DNA from: Lineus longissimus
Lineage: Eukaryota > Nemertea > Pilidiophora > Heteronemertea > Lineidae
Assembly (NCBI RefSeq): GCF_910592395.1
Contig: NC_088316.1
Coordinates: 7,752,001-7,816,000, forward strand
Length of the DNA: 64,000 nt
Direction: 5' to 3'
Shown here: positions 10,124 to 20,953 of the stretch, in pieces
Layout: each line of letters starts with the position of its first letter
How positions within the stretch are numbered: position 1 is the first letter of the stretch
Notes under the pieces: model-generated
The model's database searches: none
Told to the model about the DNA's origin: nothing
Seen by the model: the letters and a program-made list of their open reading frames with translations, nothing else
Position numbers and translations under genes: made by a program

Positions 10124-11516
10124 TAGCTTTCCTGAATAACTGGTCACGCACTTTCATATTATATTTTATTTCCGGGGTAATCCATCCCTTATCATGGTTT
10201 GACATTTTCACATTCTTTGATGGAATAGAACTTCTAGCAGCCTGCAATATGGTCTCGGATATACGTTCTGTTATGACATCAACCGTTAAAACATCATCAA
10301 ATAATATTTCAAGACGACTGTTAACAATTTCAGCACGAAAAAGTCCCCAATCAGCCCTTTGAAACAGCCAGACATTACGTTTTGACTTAAAAACTCTCAT
10401 CCGGGTCTGTATAGTGGCAATGACAGGACAATGATCACTACAGAACTGTGACAAAACTTGACAACTTGATACACGTTGATCTATGTCATTGCCACAAATG
10501 AAGGGATCAAGTAAAGTTTGAGAAGTTTCTGTGATTCTTGTCGGCTCTGTGACTAATTGGACCAAACCAAAATTGAATATAATATTATTTAATTGCCTTA
10601 GATTAGGATTTAAAAGATCCTCATTCAGGTCTCCTACGAGGATTAGGTTACTTGAACCATACATTTCCACAACACTGTTTATATTATCACTTAACCTTTT
10701 CCAATACTCCACTAGATTGTCCGGATTTCTATAGATTGTCCCAAGGATACAAAACCAGTCCTTGTAACTTATTTTTACCCATAACACTTCAAGGTCATTT
10801 GATTCAAACTGAACAAGACGCTCGCAGTGTAAAAACTCCTTATAGTACACACATACTCCTCCGCTACCAAATCTAAGATCTTTCCGTTGTGAATTGATAC
10901 AATAACCCTCGATCTTCAAATCTTCTTCTGAAAACCTATCATCAAGGTGGGTTTCTGTTAATGCTAAAATATCAGGTTGGATTTCTTGAGCTTCCAATAA
11001 TACAATCTTTGGCTTTAGACTTCTGACATTTACATGGTATAGAGTTAAATTTAGTAGATCATATCCGGGACCTGGGTTGATCTCAATATCACCGCTAAGT
11101 TTTAACACAATAAAACAGTAGTACAGGTTAACAATGACACATGGAGGCATAGCCCCTGGTAAACAGGAGAGAAAGGTAAATACATATGCACATACTGTTG
11201 AGATAACAGACAAATACTCCTTTCCCAGCCCCTTCAAGACACATCCGAAAATAACACATAGCATAAGAAATCTTGCAATTCTAAAATTGTTACAGACAGA
11301 AAAATAATAGTTAACTTTTAAACTCCAAAGCAAACCAAGAAATACATACTCAGACTGACTCAAATCTGATGCGTTATGTACGCCACCACACCCTCTGTGT
11401 GCATCAATTCTACTAGTGCACACAAAAAGTAACAAAAAATAGAGTGAAAAAACTACTCTAAACACTGAAAAATGGTATCCACTACCTCTTGCACATTTAG
11501 ATTTTATCTTTGCCAT
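10124..11516 (-). pseudogene. LINE ORF2 N-terminal part: hydrophobic leader, 2A-like motif, APE endonuclease
   Basis: The first ATG in frame is at 11516 (MAKIKSKC); the open frame itself begins slightly earlier. About 140 residues with several hydrophobic stretches come first, then SGDIEINPGP (near 11100-11067), the 2A-like consensus D(V/I)ExNPGP. Next is an AP-endonuclease domain with YHVNVRSL, ALTETHL, GGVCVYYK, LVGDLNEDL and CSDHCPV, the residues expected for metal binding and phosphodiester cleavage at the target site. The frame leaves LINE sequence at 10123 and stops at 10104 inside a foreign 49-base filler, so the protein ends before the reverse transcriptase. Confidence 0.85.
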
Positions 11517-11765
11517 TAAAGATAAAAAAGGAAACAAAACATTGACCCTGACCTTGTCATGGACAAGTCATGTTGACAAAATACCTGGACAAATGCAGGA
11601 CATGAAAAGTTATTGTTCAAGTGAAGTGTCTGGTGAATTGCTAACCATTACTAGTATTCTCTCAGTGAGGTCACAAAGCAATTACATAGTACACACGTCT
11701 ACCAGTACCAGTCCATGCACATTCACTTCATGTAAGAGGGCCCTTTTTCCTTGGGGACCATATAA

Positions 11766-12619
11766 CTAGTTCTTCAGTTTGTCAATATCCATGGAACTCT
11801 TGATAAGGATCTTTTTGTTATTTTTCCATGCAAATAACCGTCCATCATTTGACCACGCATTAGAAATCACTTTCGCTTTCTTTAGTTCCAGTAGTCTTTT
11901 CAACATATCAAACCTCTTTCTAGTCAAGTCCTCGTTGATATAGACTTGTGGTTTCACAGTACGTAACTTTCGTCTGTTGGAGTACATAGAGTACCTCGCC
12001 GTATAATTGGTGAATTTCACAATAAAACCTTTTCCGCCCGGGCCAACTGGATGGGCTCGATCAATATCACAACGGGTTAAGGTCACACCCATGTCTAAAG
12101 CAAGTTTTATCACCAGTTGAATGAAATCGTCAGCTGGACCAAAAACTAGACCTGAAATACGTAGGGATGGCCGTTTCGAATATTGCTCAGCCTCCTCAGC
12201 TCGATCCTCCTAACATTCGATATTCATCTTCATAGTATCCATCGTTGCTAGAGCATTGTCAAGTTGATTCTGAAGAACAGCGACATTGCTTTCCAAGTCG
12301 GACATAACTTTGTCCCTGGTTGCCTCCGTAACTCCTTGATCTCCTGCTTTAGTTCTCCGTTTTCACTTCGAATCTCTGAGCGGAGAGATTCAAATTGATC
12401 CTTAAACCATGACTTCAAATCCTCCATAACCGAACTTTCCATCGTATTTGATCTTTTATTTACTTCCGGAGAATCACTTTCGGACGCAGGAGTCAAGTCC
12501 CCTTGCTTTCGAATTTTTCCACGTTGTTGAGGCGTACTAGGTGGTACTTCCCCACTTTCCTCAGCCATTACTACACGACGATCACCTGTGAGATGGCCCC
12601 TCTCAAATTTGCAAGTCAC
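11766..12619 (-). pseudogene. LINE ORF1 (coiled coil + RNA-binding domains), broken
   Basis: The probable start is the internal ATG beginning MAEESGEVPP (about 12565), not the upstream ATG at 12619. The first part is charged and predicts a coiled coil (SEIRSENGELKQEIKELRRQ), the trimerisation region of L1-type ORF1 proteins. A frame change near 12325 and an in-frame TAG near 12205 separate it from the second part. That part has EQYSKR..LRISGL and then DRAHPVGPGGKGFIVKFTNY, matching the RRM and C-terminal domains of ORF1p, and stops at 11766. In intact relatives this protein coats the element RNA and acts as a nucleic-acid chaperone. Confidence 0.8.
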
Positions 12620-13027
12620 TACAGCTGCTGTTCATGTACATGTATACATGGGGCCTACATACAAATAGTTCATAAGTCCATACCTTCACTCATCATACGT
12701 AAAACCTTCTATCACTCCTTGCAGTATGAACAATATATATTCATCTATCCATTCCAACAGTTCAAATGTCCGTTACTGCACTCAGTCATGGGTAAATGTA
12801 GTAAAAACTACCAGAGTTGGGACAGCCAAACCAACCTGGCTGCCATCTTGTTGGAAGGACCTAAAACCCACTTCATTTCAATGCTGGTTTAATCAAGGGT
12901 TTTAGTGTCCCATTTAGTTTTAAAACTAAATCTAAAAACTGACTTTGAAATCACCCAATCTAGTCTCCTAGGGCAGTTTTATGTGACCAAATTAAGACCA
13001 AGAGTTGGTTTTAAACCGAGATAAACT

Positions 13028-13460
13028 CGGTTTTGTCTTGCTTTAGAAGTGGTGAAATGAATAGATTAGATATAAGTCAAAATATGATACCTGTTTTAAC
13101 AAATATTTTTGTTGCTATTCAAGTAGAATACATTTCTTTTGTTAAACCCATTTTACTTGACCTCACCCATGAATTCTTGGTGGTGGTGTAGTGCTTTGTT
13201 GTGATTATTGATTCGACTCTGTTGGATTCTTAAATTCCTGTACTCATGGCTGTGGTGGGGTGACAAACCCGTTCATCAAAGTGACCGGTTCAGGGCAACT
13301 GCGATGGGAAATGGAGATTGATTCAAGGCTGAATTCTTCAGCTCTACTCTGTGATGAATGCCCTGAGGTCAGCCTCCTTACCTATCATGGTAGGTAGAAC
13401 ATTCCTGCGTGCGGCCTAGCTTTTAATTGATACCGGCCTGTATTCTGTTGGGTTTTTACC
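13028..13460. other. No gene recognised
   Basis: Right flank of B1. I see no coding frame or named repeat in this stretch. Confidence 0.4.
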
Positions 13461-13890
13461 GATCAAATTTATTTTTGGTATGTACGTTGGGGGTGACTAG
13501 AGGAAGATTCCGTTAAAAAACAGGCTCGTCCTGATTGTAAATATGGCCACCAGGGCGGCATGCTTGAAATCAGTTTCCGTCAATTTCGAGGAGAACCGTT
13601 CGTCCGATCAAATTTATTTTTGGTATGTACGTTGGGGGTGACTAGAGGAAGATTCCTTTCGAAAACTGGCTTGTTCCGATTGTCAATATGGCCACCAGGG
13701 CGGTGTGCTTGAAATCAGCTTCCGTCAATTTCGAGGAGAACCGTTCGTCCGATCAAATTTATTTTTGGTATTTGTGTTAAGGGTGACTAGAAGAAGGTTC
13801 TTTTCGAAAACTGGCTTGTCAATATGGCCACCAGGGCGGCGTGCTTGAAATCGGTTTCCGTCAATTGCGAGAACCATTTTTCTGATCAAA
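13461..13890 (+). repeat. Tandem array, three units of about 145 bp
   Basis: GATCAAATTTATTTTTGGTA recurs at 13461, 13606 and 13751, with a degenerate fourth start at 13884 (periods 145, 145, 133). Each unit has AATATGGCCACCAGGGCGG and CGTCAATTTCGAGGAGAACC. No open frame is shared. Confidence 0.85.
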
Positions 13891-13896
13891 TTCATT

Positions 13897-14248
13897 TAAT
13901 GCCCCCGCCAATTCGTAATGCATTGCGGAGGCATTATGTTTTACCGATGTCCGTTCGTTCTGTCCGTGTGAGGGTCTGTCTGTGCATCCATTAGCCACCT
14001 GTAAACTTTTCATTTCCGCTTATTTTAACGAGAACGCTTTGAGTAATAACCATGTAACTTTTTATGTGGGTAGAAAAAGATAACGTGTACAGCGGGCATT
14101 ACAGACCAATAACTCTTTCACGATGTCAACTAAACCCAGTCAGCTATGACACCAGCTACCAGGGGTTGTCTGAAAAACACTTCACTTTCCTAATACACCA
14201 ACTCAATGTGCTCACGGGGGCATATGCCACGCCCTGCCTTGCTCTCGT
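13897..14248 (+). mobile_element. Element H, small hairpin-ended element
   Basis: It starts T-AATGCCCCCGC, with a stem formed against TGCGGAGGCATTATG. A GTCCGTTCGTTCTGTCCGTG stretch follows. It ends ACGGGGGCATATGCC then CTTGCTCTCGT. The subterminal ACGGGGGCAT is inverted relative to the 5' ATGCCCCCG. The layout copies that of families A, C and D; ends are placed by analogy. Confidence 0.5.
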
Positions 14249-14887
14249 TTTGCATTAAAACTCCCAAACGGTTCCAGTCCCGTCTGTTCCGTAAATTCGA
14301 TTAGGCCCACAGCGGTTCATATTACTGGAGGTGTGATTGATTGAATGCAGGTGGTGCGATCCAATGATGCGAAACCCAGCGTCCAGAGTCCAAAATCTGA
14401 GTCCAGCTTTACCAACTACTGAAGGGGGTGGCCGTTCCACCGTTACTATAAATAACTTGCCAATCACCGCACCAACGACGGGACGGGTAGACCAATACTT
14501 CGTCCCCAAAAGGGACGAAGTGCGAGGTGCCTATTGCAAAAATGATTGGTTGATGAAACAATGCCCTGATTGGTTGGCTAGCCTTGTGACATCAAACTAT
14601 TTTTACACCGAGGGGTTTTCCTGTTTTTCATCCTGGCTCGAGCTTATGCGATTGGGCTGGAATTCCTTGCTTTTTTATCGAGGTAGCACATAGGCTCGAT
14701 GTACAGCGTAGCGGATCAAGGCTATATAATTGGCTACGGGACAGGTTGAATATCCCAACTTGTAGGGTATGTGGCATACGAACTACCAGGAGACCCGGAC
14801 TCGCGATTTTTCACTTTAAAACATTCTTGTTACGTAAACTTGTATAGAACCTTGTTAGGTGGTATTTTTGGCTCATAAGTGTCCCTC
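14249..14887. other. No gene recognised
   Basis: Short overlapping frames on both strands (14255-14693) contradict each other and carry no domain. I see nothing else. Confidence 0.4.
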
Positions 14888-14892
14888 AATAT

Positions 14893-15118
14893 TGTTCCGC
14901 AGTGAACATAAGAAAACTCATATAATAAGGAAAATCGGGTGTTATTCAATATAATATACAGAAATGGTAGAGGAGTTCAAAGACTTGTCGTCCGATCCGA
15001 ATGGTTACTGAAGTCGTTCTGTCCTTACGTTCCGTAACGTCCTTTCTATTGACGCTGAAGTATGACGCAAAAGTCGATGACGCGCGGATGGCCGTGACGT
15101 CATAATTCCTTCGGAACA
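14893..15118 (-). repeat. BEL/Pao 3' LTR
   Basis: Bounded by TG...CA with a 7-base inverted terminus TGTTCCG/CGGAACA. It matches the other LTR except at about two positions. It contains four TGACG half-sites (15050, 15063, 15078, 15095), the last being the full CRE palindrome TGACGTCA. Confidence 0.93.
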
Positions 15119-15133
15119 TAACCCCTTCCCATG
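15119..15133 (-). promoter_or_regulatory. Polypurine tract of BEL/Pao
   Basis: The minus strand reads ATGGGAAGGGGTTA directly before the 3' LTR, the expected plus-strand primer for reverse transcription. Confidence 0.65.
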
Positions 15134-15291
15134 ATAAGACATAGTTCTTCATCATCTTAGTGTTCAAAATTCTTGAAACAAAACGTATTTACACGATAAT
15201 AGTTCGATTTTTTCATGTTGTCGTTTCTATACGGTTCACATTGTCCGGTTTGAAAAGTCCAAAAATGTTCTGAATTTGATTCACGTTGTCA

Positions 15292-16730
15292 CTAAACCTC
15301 AAGTTTACACAGTTTCGTAATTGGGCGTATCTGGCTCAAGTTTCCGTTCTGCACTCTTGCTACTCGTGTATGGCCATCTTTTCCCTTGAAGACTTCTGTG
15401 ATTCGTCCCAGTTTCCGCGCGTTGTGCTACTTTCCATGACCAGTACAACGTCTCCTACGTCCATATCTGGTTCTTCCTTTCTCCATTTCTTCCGCCGATT
15501 TAATTCTGGAATGAAATCTTTCATCCACCGTTCCCAAACTTGCTTGATCAATTGTTGTACTACTCTCCACCGTTTCGTTGGATTGTACTGCACGACGTTT
15601 ACCGCCTCTGGTGCGAATTGCCCTCCTAACTGTCCATGGAGGAAGTGATTTGGCGTCAACGGAATGTTGTCTGTCGGATCTGCTGACTGGTACGTCAGAG
15701 GTCTTGAGTTCAATAGAGCCTCGACACCAGTGAAAGCTGTCATCAGTTCTTCGTCTGTTATGTCGGCCTTCCCAAGAACTGCTTGAATTGCCCTTTTGGC
15801 AGATTTGATTAGGCTCTCGTGTACTCCTCCGTGGTGTGGTCCTAATGGGGGGTTGAAATGCCATCTCACTCCAAGCGTAGAGGTTTCTTTCTTGATTCTT
15901 TCTTGATCGAACTGCTCAACGATTTCACGCAACTCACGGTTCCCCTTTACAAAGTTTCCTGCATTGTCTGATGTCATCTCCTTTACGATGCCACGTCTGT
16001 TGATCATGCGATTGAATGCATTGAGGAATGAATCCGTATCCAGGCTGTATGCCATCTACAGGTGAACAGCTCGGGTTGTTTGACACGTGAATAGTCATAA
16101 GTACCGGCGCATCTGCGCTCTTCCACGTCCTTGCTTTGTATAATACGGACCTCCGAAATCTGTGGAAGACATTATGAAGGCTCGTAATTGATATTGTAGT
16201 CTACTTCTCGGAAGAGGTGCCATGATTTGTGTGCCTGGTTTGCTCTTCCGTCTTTTACACATCGGACATTGTCTCTCGCATTCTCTGATTTCCTCCCGCC
16301 CGCAAATTATCCAATAGCGACTAGATAATTCAGCTAGCGTGTGGTTTACTCCTTGTACGTGTCGTCCCTTCTCGTGATAGTATCTCACTATCAATCTTGT
16401 GACGTGATGTCCTCTAGGTAGTATCACTGGGTATTTCGTCTCAAACGGTAGGAATTCCGCTTGGGTCAGTCGTCCGTCACTTCGAAGGACACCATTTTCA
16501 TCGATCCTTGGGTTCAGGTCCGATAGCTTGCTTGTCTTGTGAATTTTACCTCCTCGACGTAATGCTTTGCATTCTTCAGCAAACGTATCTTGTTGTGCCT
16601 TGGAGATGATCACGTCTCCTGACCTTTCTATTTCCTCTGGGCTCAATTCTCCGATCTTACGATCTTCATTCGATTTTCTGCAGTTGTCGATGAATCTCCG
16701 AACCCAGGCTTGTCTCCTGCATAACTGCAT
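15292..16730 (-). pseudogene. BEL/Pao integrase region
   Basis: It keeps the reading frame of the RNase H segment beyond the TAG at 16731. The zinc-binding part shows H..H and CPMCKRRK. The core shows the first Asp in SSTDFGGPY, the second in TSDNAGNF and the Glu in GVHESLIKSAK. A TGA at 16095 and a TAG at about 16056 fall between the first and second catalytic residues. The C-terminal DUF5641-like part (GDVVLVM) changes frame near 15413 and, in that frame, stops at 15292. Confidence 0.85.
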
Positions 16731-19009
16731 CTAGCTAGAGAAATGTGACGGTTCCAGTCTCAAAACGTTATTTTCCTCGATGGGCTGCTCAGATGTGTCT
16801 TCATTTGTGGTCACGTGCGTTCTCTCTGTCTTCTTCACTTCTAGTTCTACTATCGCTATGTTGCGGTCGTCCACCTTATTCTCAGGCCATTCACTTGTTC
16901 CTTGTTGTAGAAAAGCAGGTCCCGACCACCATATCTTGGATGCTAGTAGATCTTTTATTCCCATTCCTCGAGAGACTAGATCGGCAGGGTTGACATCTGT
17001 CGGCACGTGTCTCCATTGTTCTGGCGATGTTATACCCTGTATTTCTCCGACTCGATTTGCGACGAATGGCTTGAACTTGCGGCTCCTTCCTCTGATCCAC
17101 CACAGGACGTTCATGCTGTCAGACCAGAATACGACTTCTTTGATGGATATCTCTAGTGTTGATGATACGGTGACCGTTAGCCGTAGTCCCTCTATGGCTG
17201 CCATCAACTCGAGTCTAGGGATGCTGAGTGCTATCAGTTGGGCTACTTTTCCCTTGGATGCTACCAGTCGTACTGCCACTGTTCGGTCTTCATATTCTGT
17301 CCTCAGGAAAATACAACACCCGTATGCGTCTTGGGATGCGTCCACAAACGTATGCAGCTGTGCGTTGATCATTTTCTTAGCTGATCCGAGTCTCAGGCAT
17401 CTGGGTACTTTGACGTTCTCTACTTGTAGTAGCCCCTCAAACCAGTTGTTGGCATCGTCAGCAGTTTCTCCAAGAATGGCGTCATCCCAGTTGTATCCTG
17501 CGACCCAGACCTTCTGTAGTACGATGCGTCCTTGCATAACGTATGTACGATAAAACCTAGTGGATCGAATACTGCAGCAATTTTGCGGAGAAAATTGTGT
17601 TTCGTCAACTTGAAGTCATCCTCCACTGGTTTTGGCTCGAACGTGAAGATGTCTTCCTCTGCTTTCCACATCACTCCCAGAGTTTTAACTGATGGTAACT
17701 CTCCTCCATCAAGACTGATCTGCCATGCTCTGTCTTCCATAGGTATCTCCGCTAAGACCTTGGGTGAATTTGACAGGTACTTCCGTGCGTCCATTCCGGC
17801 TATACCCCACAACTTGTGCAGTTGTTTGTAGAGTTCAATGCCGCTTTTGTCATCTTGTACTGAGTCCATAGAGTCATCCATGTACGTAGATTTCAGAACC
17901 GTCTCTGATGCCAATGGGTACTGCGACTTGTACTTGCGTGCGTGTTCTTGACTAACAAACTGAGCCAAAAATGGTGACGCGTTAACACCGAAGACGACTC
18001 GATTAAATTCGTATTCGTTGGGCTCTTCTTTGTCTTCTCCTCTCCAAAGAAAACGATGGTAAGGCCTATCCTCCGGCGCTAATCCGATCTGTAAATACAT
18101 CTGCGTGATGTCGCAAACTAATGCCACGGGGTTCCTCCTGGGACGTAGCAAAACATCCACCAGGTTTCTCTGTAGCTTTGGTCCTTGGCAAATATTGTCA
18201 TTCAATGATGTTCCGTTTGTCTTAGCTGATGCGTCGAATACGATCCTAACTTTCGTTGTCGCTCTATTCATCCGAACTACAGGGAAGTGTGGCAAATACC
18301 ATTTACATCCCGGCTTTGATTCTGTTTTCGTTACTTTACGTATGTACCCTTTTCCCAGGTACTGATCAATCATATCGCTGTATGTCTGTTTGACCTCCGG
18401 TTTCTTTTCCAGTCTTTTCTCCGTCGACCGAAGACGATCAAGCGCTGTCTCTCTGTTATCTGGTAGTCGTGTCTTCTTATCTTTCCATGGGATGGCGATT
18501 TTATATCGTTCCCCGTCATGTGTCAATGAATTCTTCACTGTCTCCATTGCCGCTTGTTCTTCTGGCTTCAGAACCTGAAAGTCTTTTTCGCTCATTCTGT
18601 AGTCCTCAACCTCCCAAAACCGTTGTAGGTTTTGATTTATCTCATCCATCACTATCTGGCGTGACTGTGTGAAGTACGTTCGTGTGAAGTTGGTAGACTG
18701 TCTGCCGCTCCCCTGTCCGTCTATTGCACCAATGCACGTCCATCCTAATTTTGTCAGTCTGGCCATCGGCGCATCTGCTGTCTTGCCGCGAATATCCCGA
18801 AGTGAGAGATGTAGTTCTTGATAATCTTGTCCTATCAGCAAATCCACTGTGTCTCTTCTCCCGAATTTAGGAAATTCGATGTCTCTCAGATGCTCATATC
18901 TGTCTGCGTATTGATTCCAATCGATTGCCTTCAAATCGCCTGTCACGTTATTCGTTGTCTTTGCAATGATGTTCATGTCGATACGATGATTCAAACTCTC
19001 AAGACCTAT
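16731..19009 (-). pseudogene. BEL/Pao reverse transcriptase and RNase H region
   Basis: In frame with gag after the TAG at 19010, the sequence shows LLIGQDY, RIVFDASAKTNG, VVFGVNASPF and the catalytic YMDDS of RT. A one-base loss near 17540 moves the frame at GFIV. The following frame holds the RNase H segment (FVDASQDAYGC, PRLELMAAIEG, WSDSMNVLWWI) and stops at TAG 16731. These enzymes would copy the element RNA and degrade the RNA strand. The breaks separate every domain. Confidence 0.87.
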
Positions 19010-20698
19010 CTAAACTGGCATGGAATCAAATGTTTCTGTTTTGCCGTTTAAGACCTGTACTGTTGTCTTCTGAATTTCTCCTTGTAGTCCTAGCTCTGCC
19101 GCGACGTCCACGTTTATGTACGTCGTTGTGCTGCAATCGTCTAACATCGCATTCACTTTTATCCTTCGTTTTCCGTTTTTTACGATTACTGGTACAGTCC
19201 GCATAGAAATGAACTTCACTTCGTTCGTTTGATCAGTAGTTTTCAACGTGACTGTGCTGTGGTTGCGATCTCTTTCTCTTTTCTCCTCACTGTCTTTCCT
19301 TGCTGGCATAACCGATGTCCTTTTTCCGTGGAGCAATCGGTGATGTGTTTCCTTACACTCATCAATACCGCATTCTCTTGTCCGCTCGCATTTTGATCCT
19401 AAATGGTTTCGTCCAAGGCATCGGTAACAAAGAGCCAAATGTTTAGCCTTTTCCCAACGTTTGTTGATCTCCAATCGTTTGAAAACATCGCATGCCCATA
19501 TGCCGTGGGTTTGGTCGCATAACTCGCAGTTATTGTTATTATTGCGTGGTGTACCGGTGAAGTGTGCTCTATTTGTTGACTCCCTGTATCTGTTCGATTG
19601 TCGGTTTCTGTCGTTTGAATCTGACTTTGCTTCTTGATTCTCTGCGCCTACACCATGAATGGCCTCATATGCGACGGTACGGTACTCGGCTTCCCTCAAC
19701 ACAAACTTCCTCAGGGCGTAGATCGATTCATCAAAATTGTTCTCGTGCACCCAGCGCTGGTAACTTGTTAACATTCCGTCTGTCATCTTTCTCATCATAA
19801 CAGAATAGAGCAGTTTGCTATCTAAATCCCCGAACAATCCTGACTCCTTCAGGTTGATCATCATTAGATCTAAAATGTCCGAAAATCGCTCGATATCCCC
19901 AGGCTTTCCAGGTCGTAAGGGCGGGAAGTTTGTCAGCTCCTCCAACTGCAAATTGATCTGTCTTCGATCACCTCCGTATTTTCTCTCAAGCCTCTCCTTT
20001 GCGGCTTCGTATGCAGCTGGTGAGTGTCCCAGGCTTTCAATCAACTTCAGCGCATCACCTGAAAGATGCTCTCTAAGCTGCAGTAACTTGTACTCAGGTG
20101 TTGCTGGGGCTTTATCAATACAGGCCGTAAATGCTGCTTTCCAATTGGAATATGTCTTCACGTTTCCCGTAAATTTAGGAACGTCAACGCGTTTCAATTG
20201 TCTCCACATGTCGTGCCCCAACAATGGGCGAACATCATGTACATCACCAGACGCCGACGTGCGTGTCTCCTCCACGACGGAATTTCTACTGTTGTCCCTA
20301 TTCGGGCCTACTCTACTAAAGGTATCAAAAAATCTCTCAACACTTGCCTGAGTTTCACTAAACTCTGATTCCATTTTGTCCATCTCGGACAGCGTCCTCT
20401 CGACGTTTTCCTGTTGTCCTAACTTTTCGTATGCGGCGACGATTTTCTCCAAAGTTTACATCACCGTGTCTTGCATTTTGTCTACTTTTCTATTCGCTTC
20501 GAGGATGTCATCACGATTCGCCTCCTCTTCTCTTGTCGTTTCTATTAAGTGTCGTCTCGCTTTAGTGAATGCTGTTTTAAACTTCGCTTTTGCGGCCCTC
20601 AACTCTGTAAGACTGGCCGTGATCTCTGTCTGCGTTGACTCACCTCCTCCTTCTCCCGCTTCGCTTCCCAATTCCGGCATTTTCCCGTCGAATTCCAT
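19010..20698 (-). pseudogene. BEL/Pao gag and protease region
   Basis: The first ATG after the LTR is at 20698. The frame is acidic and helical, meets an in-frame TAA at 20456-20458, and continues in the same frame to a TAG at 19010. Visible parts are the DUF1759-type gag segment (VPKFTGNVKTYSNWKAAF, YEAAKERLERKYGG), then zinc-knuckle-like cysteines (CELC..H..C, CYRCLGRNHLGSKC), then the protease segment with MLDDCSTTTYINVD and AAELGLQG. In the living family gag forms particles and the protease processes the polyprotein. The protease has DDCS where relatives I recall have DDAS or DDGS. Confidence 0.85.
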
Positions 20699-20706
20699 TA
20701 ACTACG

Positions 20707-20717
20707 CTCTGCTACCA
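20707..20717 (-). promoter_or_regulatory. Primer-binding site, initiator Met tRNA type
   Basis: Five bases inside the 5' LTR the minus strand reads TGGTAGCAGAG, complementary to the 3' end (CTCTGCTACCA) of eukaryotic initiator methionine tRNA. Pairing is exact for 11 bases and then diverges. Confidence 0.6.
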
Positions 20718-20722
20718 ATCTA

Positions 20723-20948
20723 TGTTCCGCAGTGAACATAAGAAAACTCACATAATAAGGAAAATCGGGTGTTATTCAATATAATATACAGAAATGGTAG
20801 AGGAGTTCAAAGACTTGTCGTCCGATCCGAATGGTTACTGAAGTCGTTCTGTCCTTACGTTCCGTAACATCCTTTCTATTGACGCTGAAGTATGACGCAA
20901 AAGTCGATGACGCGCGGATGGCCGTGACGTCATAATTCCTTCGGAACA
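20723..20948 (-). repeat. BEL/Pao 5' LTR
   Basis: Same length and ends as the other LTR, offset by 5,830 bases. The CRE palindrome is at 20925-20932. On the minus strand this copy is upstream of gag and would hold the promoter. Confidence 0.93.
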
Positions 20949-20953
20949 AATAT

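Larger units (their letters stand above)
8505..12860 (-). mobile_element. APE-type LINE, 4.36 kb, 13 bp target duplication
   Basis: The insert is bounded by exact copies of CTAAAACCCACTT at 8492-8504 and 12861-12873. The uninterrupted form of this site is in the second B copy near 39500. On the minus strand it carries a coiled-coil ORF1 followed by ORF2 with an endonuclease and a reverse transcriptase, and ends in AATAAA, an AT run and a short A tail at 8505. ORF1 is frameshifted and ORF2 has an internal deletion, so this copy is dead. ORF layout and motifs fit the CR1/L2/Jockey group. Confidence 0.88.
7730..12957. mobile_element. Element B1, TIR element split by a LINE
   Basis: B begins TGGGTGATTTCAAAGT and ends ACTTTGAAATCACCCA, a 16 bp inverted repeat with one or two mismatches. 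Its body is dense in GTTTTAG, CTAAAAC and ACACCAA words that pair with each other; for example GTGTCAAAACTAACACC at 8330 pairs with GGTGTTAGTTTTTGACAC near 8400. The element is continuous at 7730-8491 and resumes at 12874 after a LINE. A second copy lies at 30788-39597 and a truncated one ends at 30786. A 73-codon plus-strand frame (7900-8121) is kept in both long copies, but the minus strand is also open there, so I do not call a gene. Confidence 0.7.
14893..20948 (-). mobile_element. Full-length BEL/Pao LTR retrotransposon, coding-dead
   Basis: The element is 6,056 bp on the minus strand. It has 226 bp LTRs that begin TGTTCCG and end CGGAACA, a 5 bp AATAT target duplication (14888-14892 and 20949-20953), a primer-binding site and a purine tract. 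Gene order is gag (DUF1759-like), zinc knuckles, aspartic protease, RT, RNase H and integrase, the BEL/Pao order. At least five in-frame stops and two frame changes break the polyprotein. The two LTRs differ at about two positions by eye, pointing to a young insertion. Confidence 0.93.

Noticed and set aside
19010-19012. Programmed stop readthrough between gag-pro and pol of BEL/Pao
   Set aside because: Other in-frame stops and shifts occur where no recoding is expected, so this TAG is more simply one of several lesions.
16745-20351. Long plus-strand frames (for example 257 and 178 codons)
   Set aside because: They are antisense shadows of the BEL/Pao coding region, which has recognisable domains on the minus strand.
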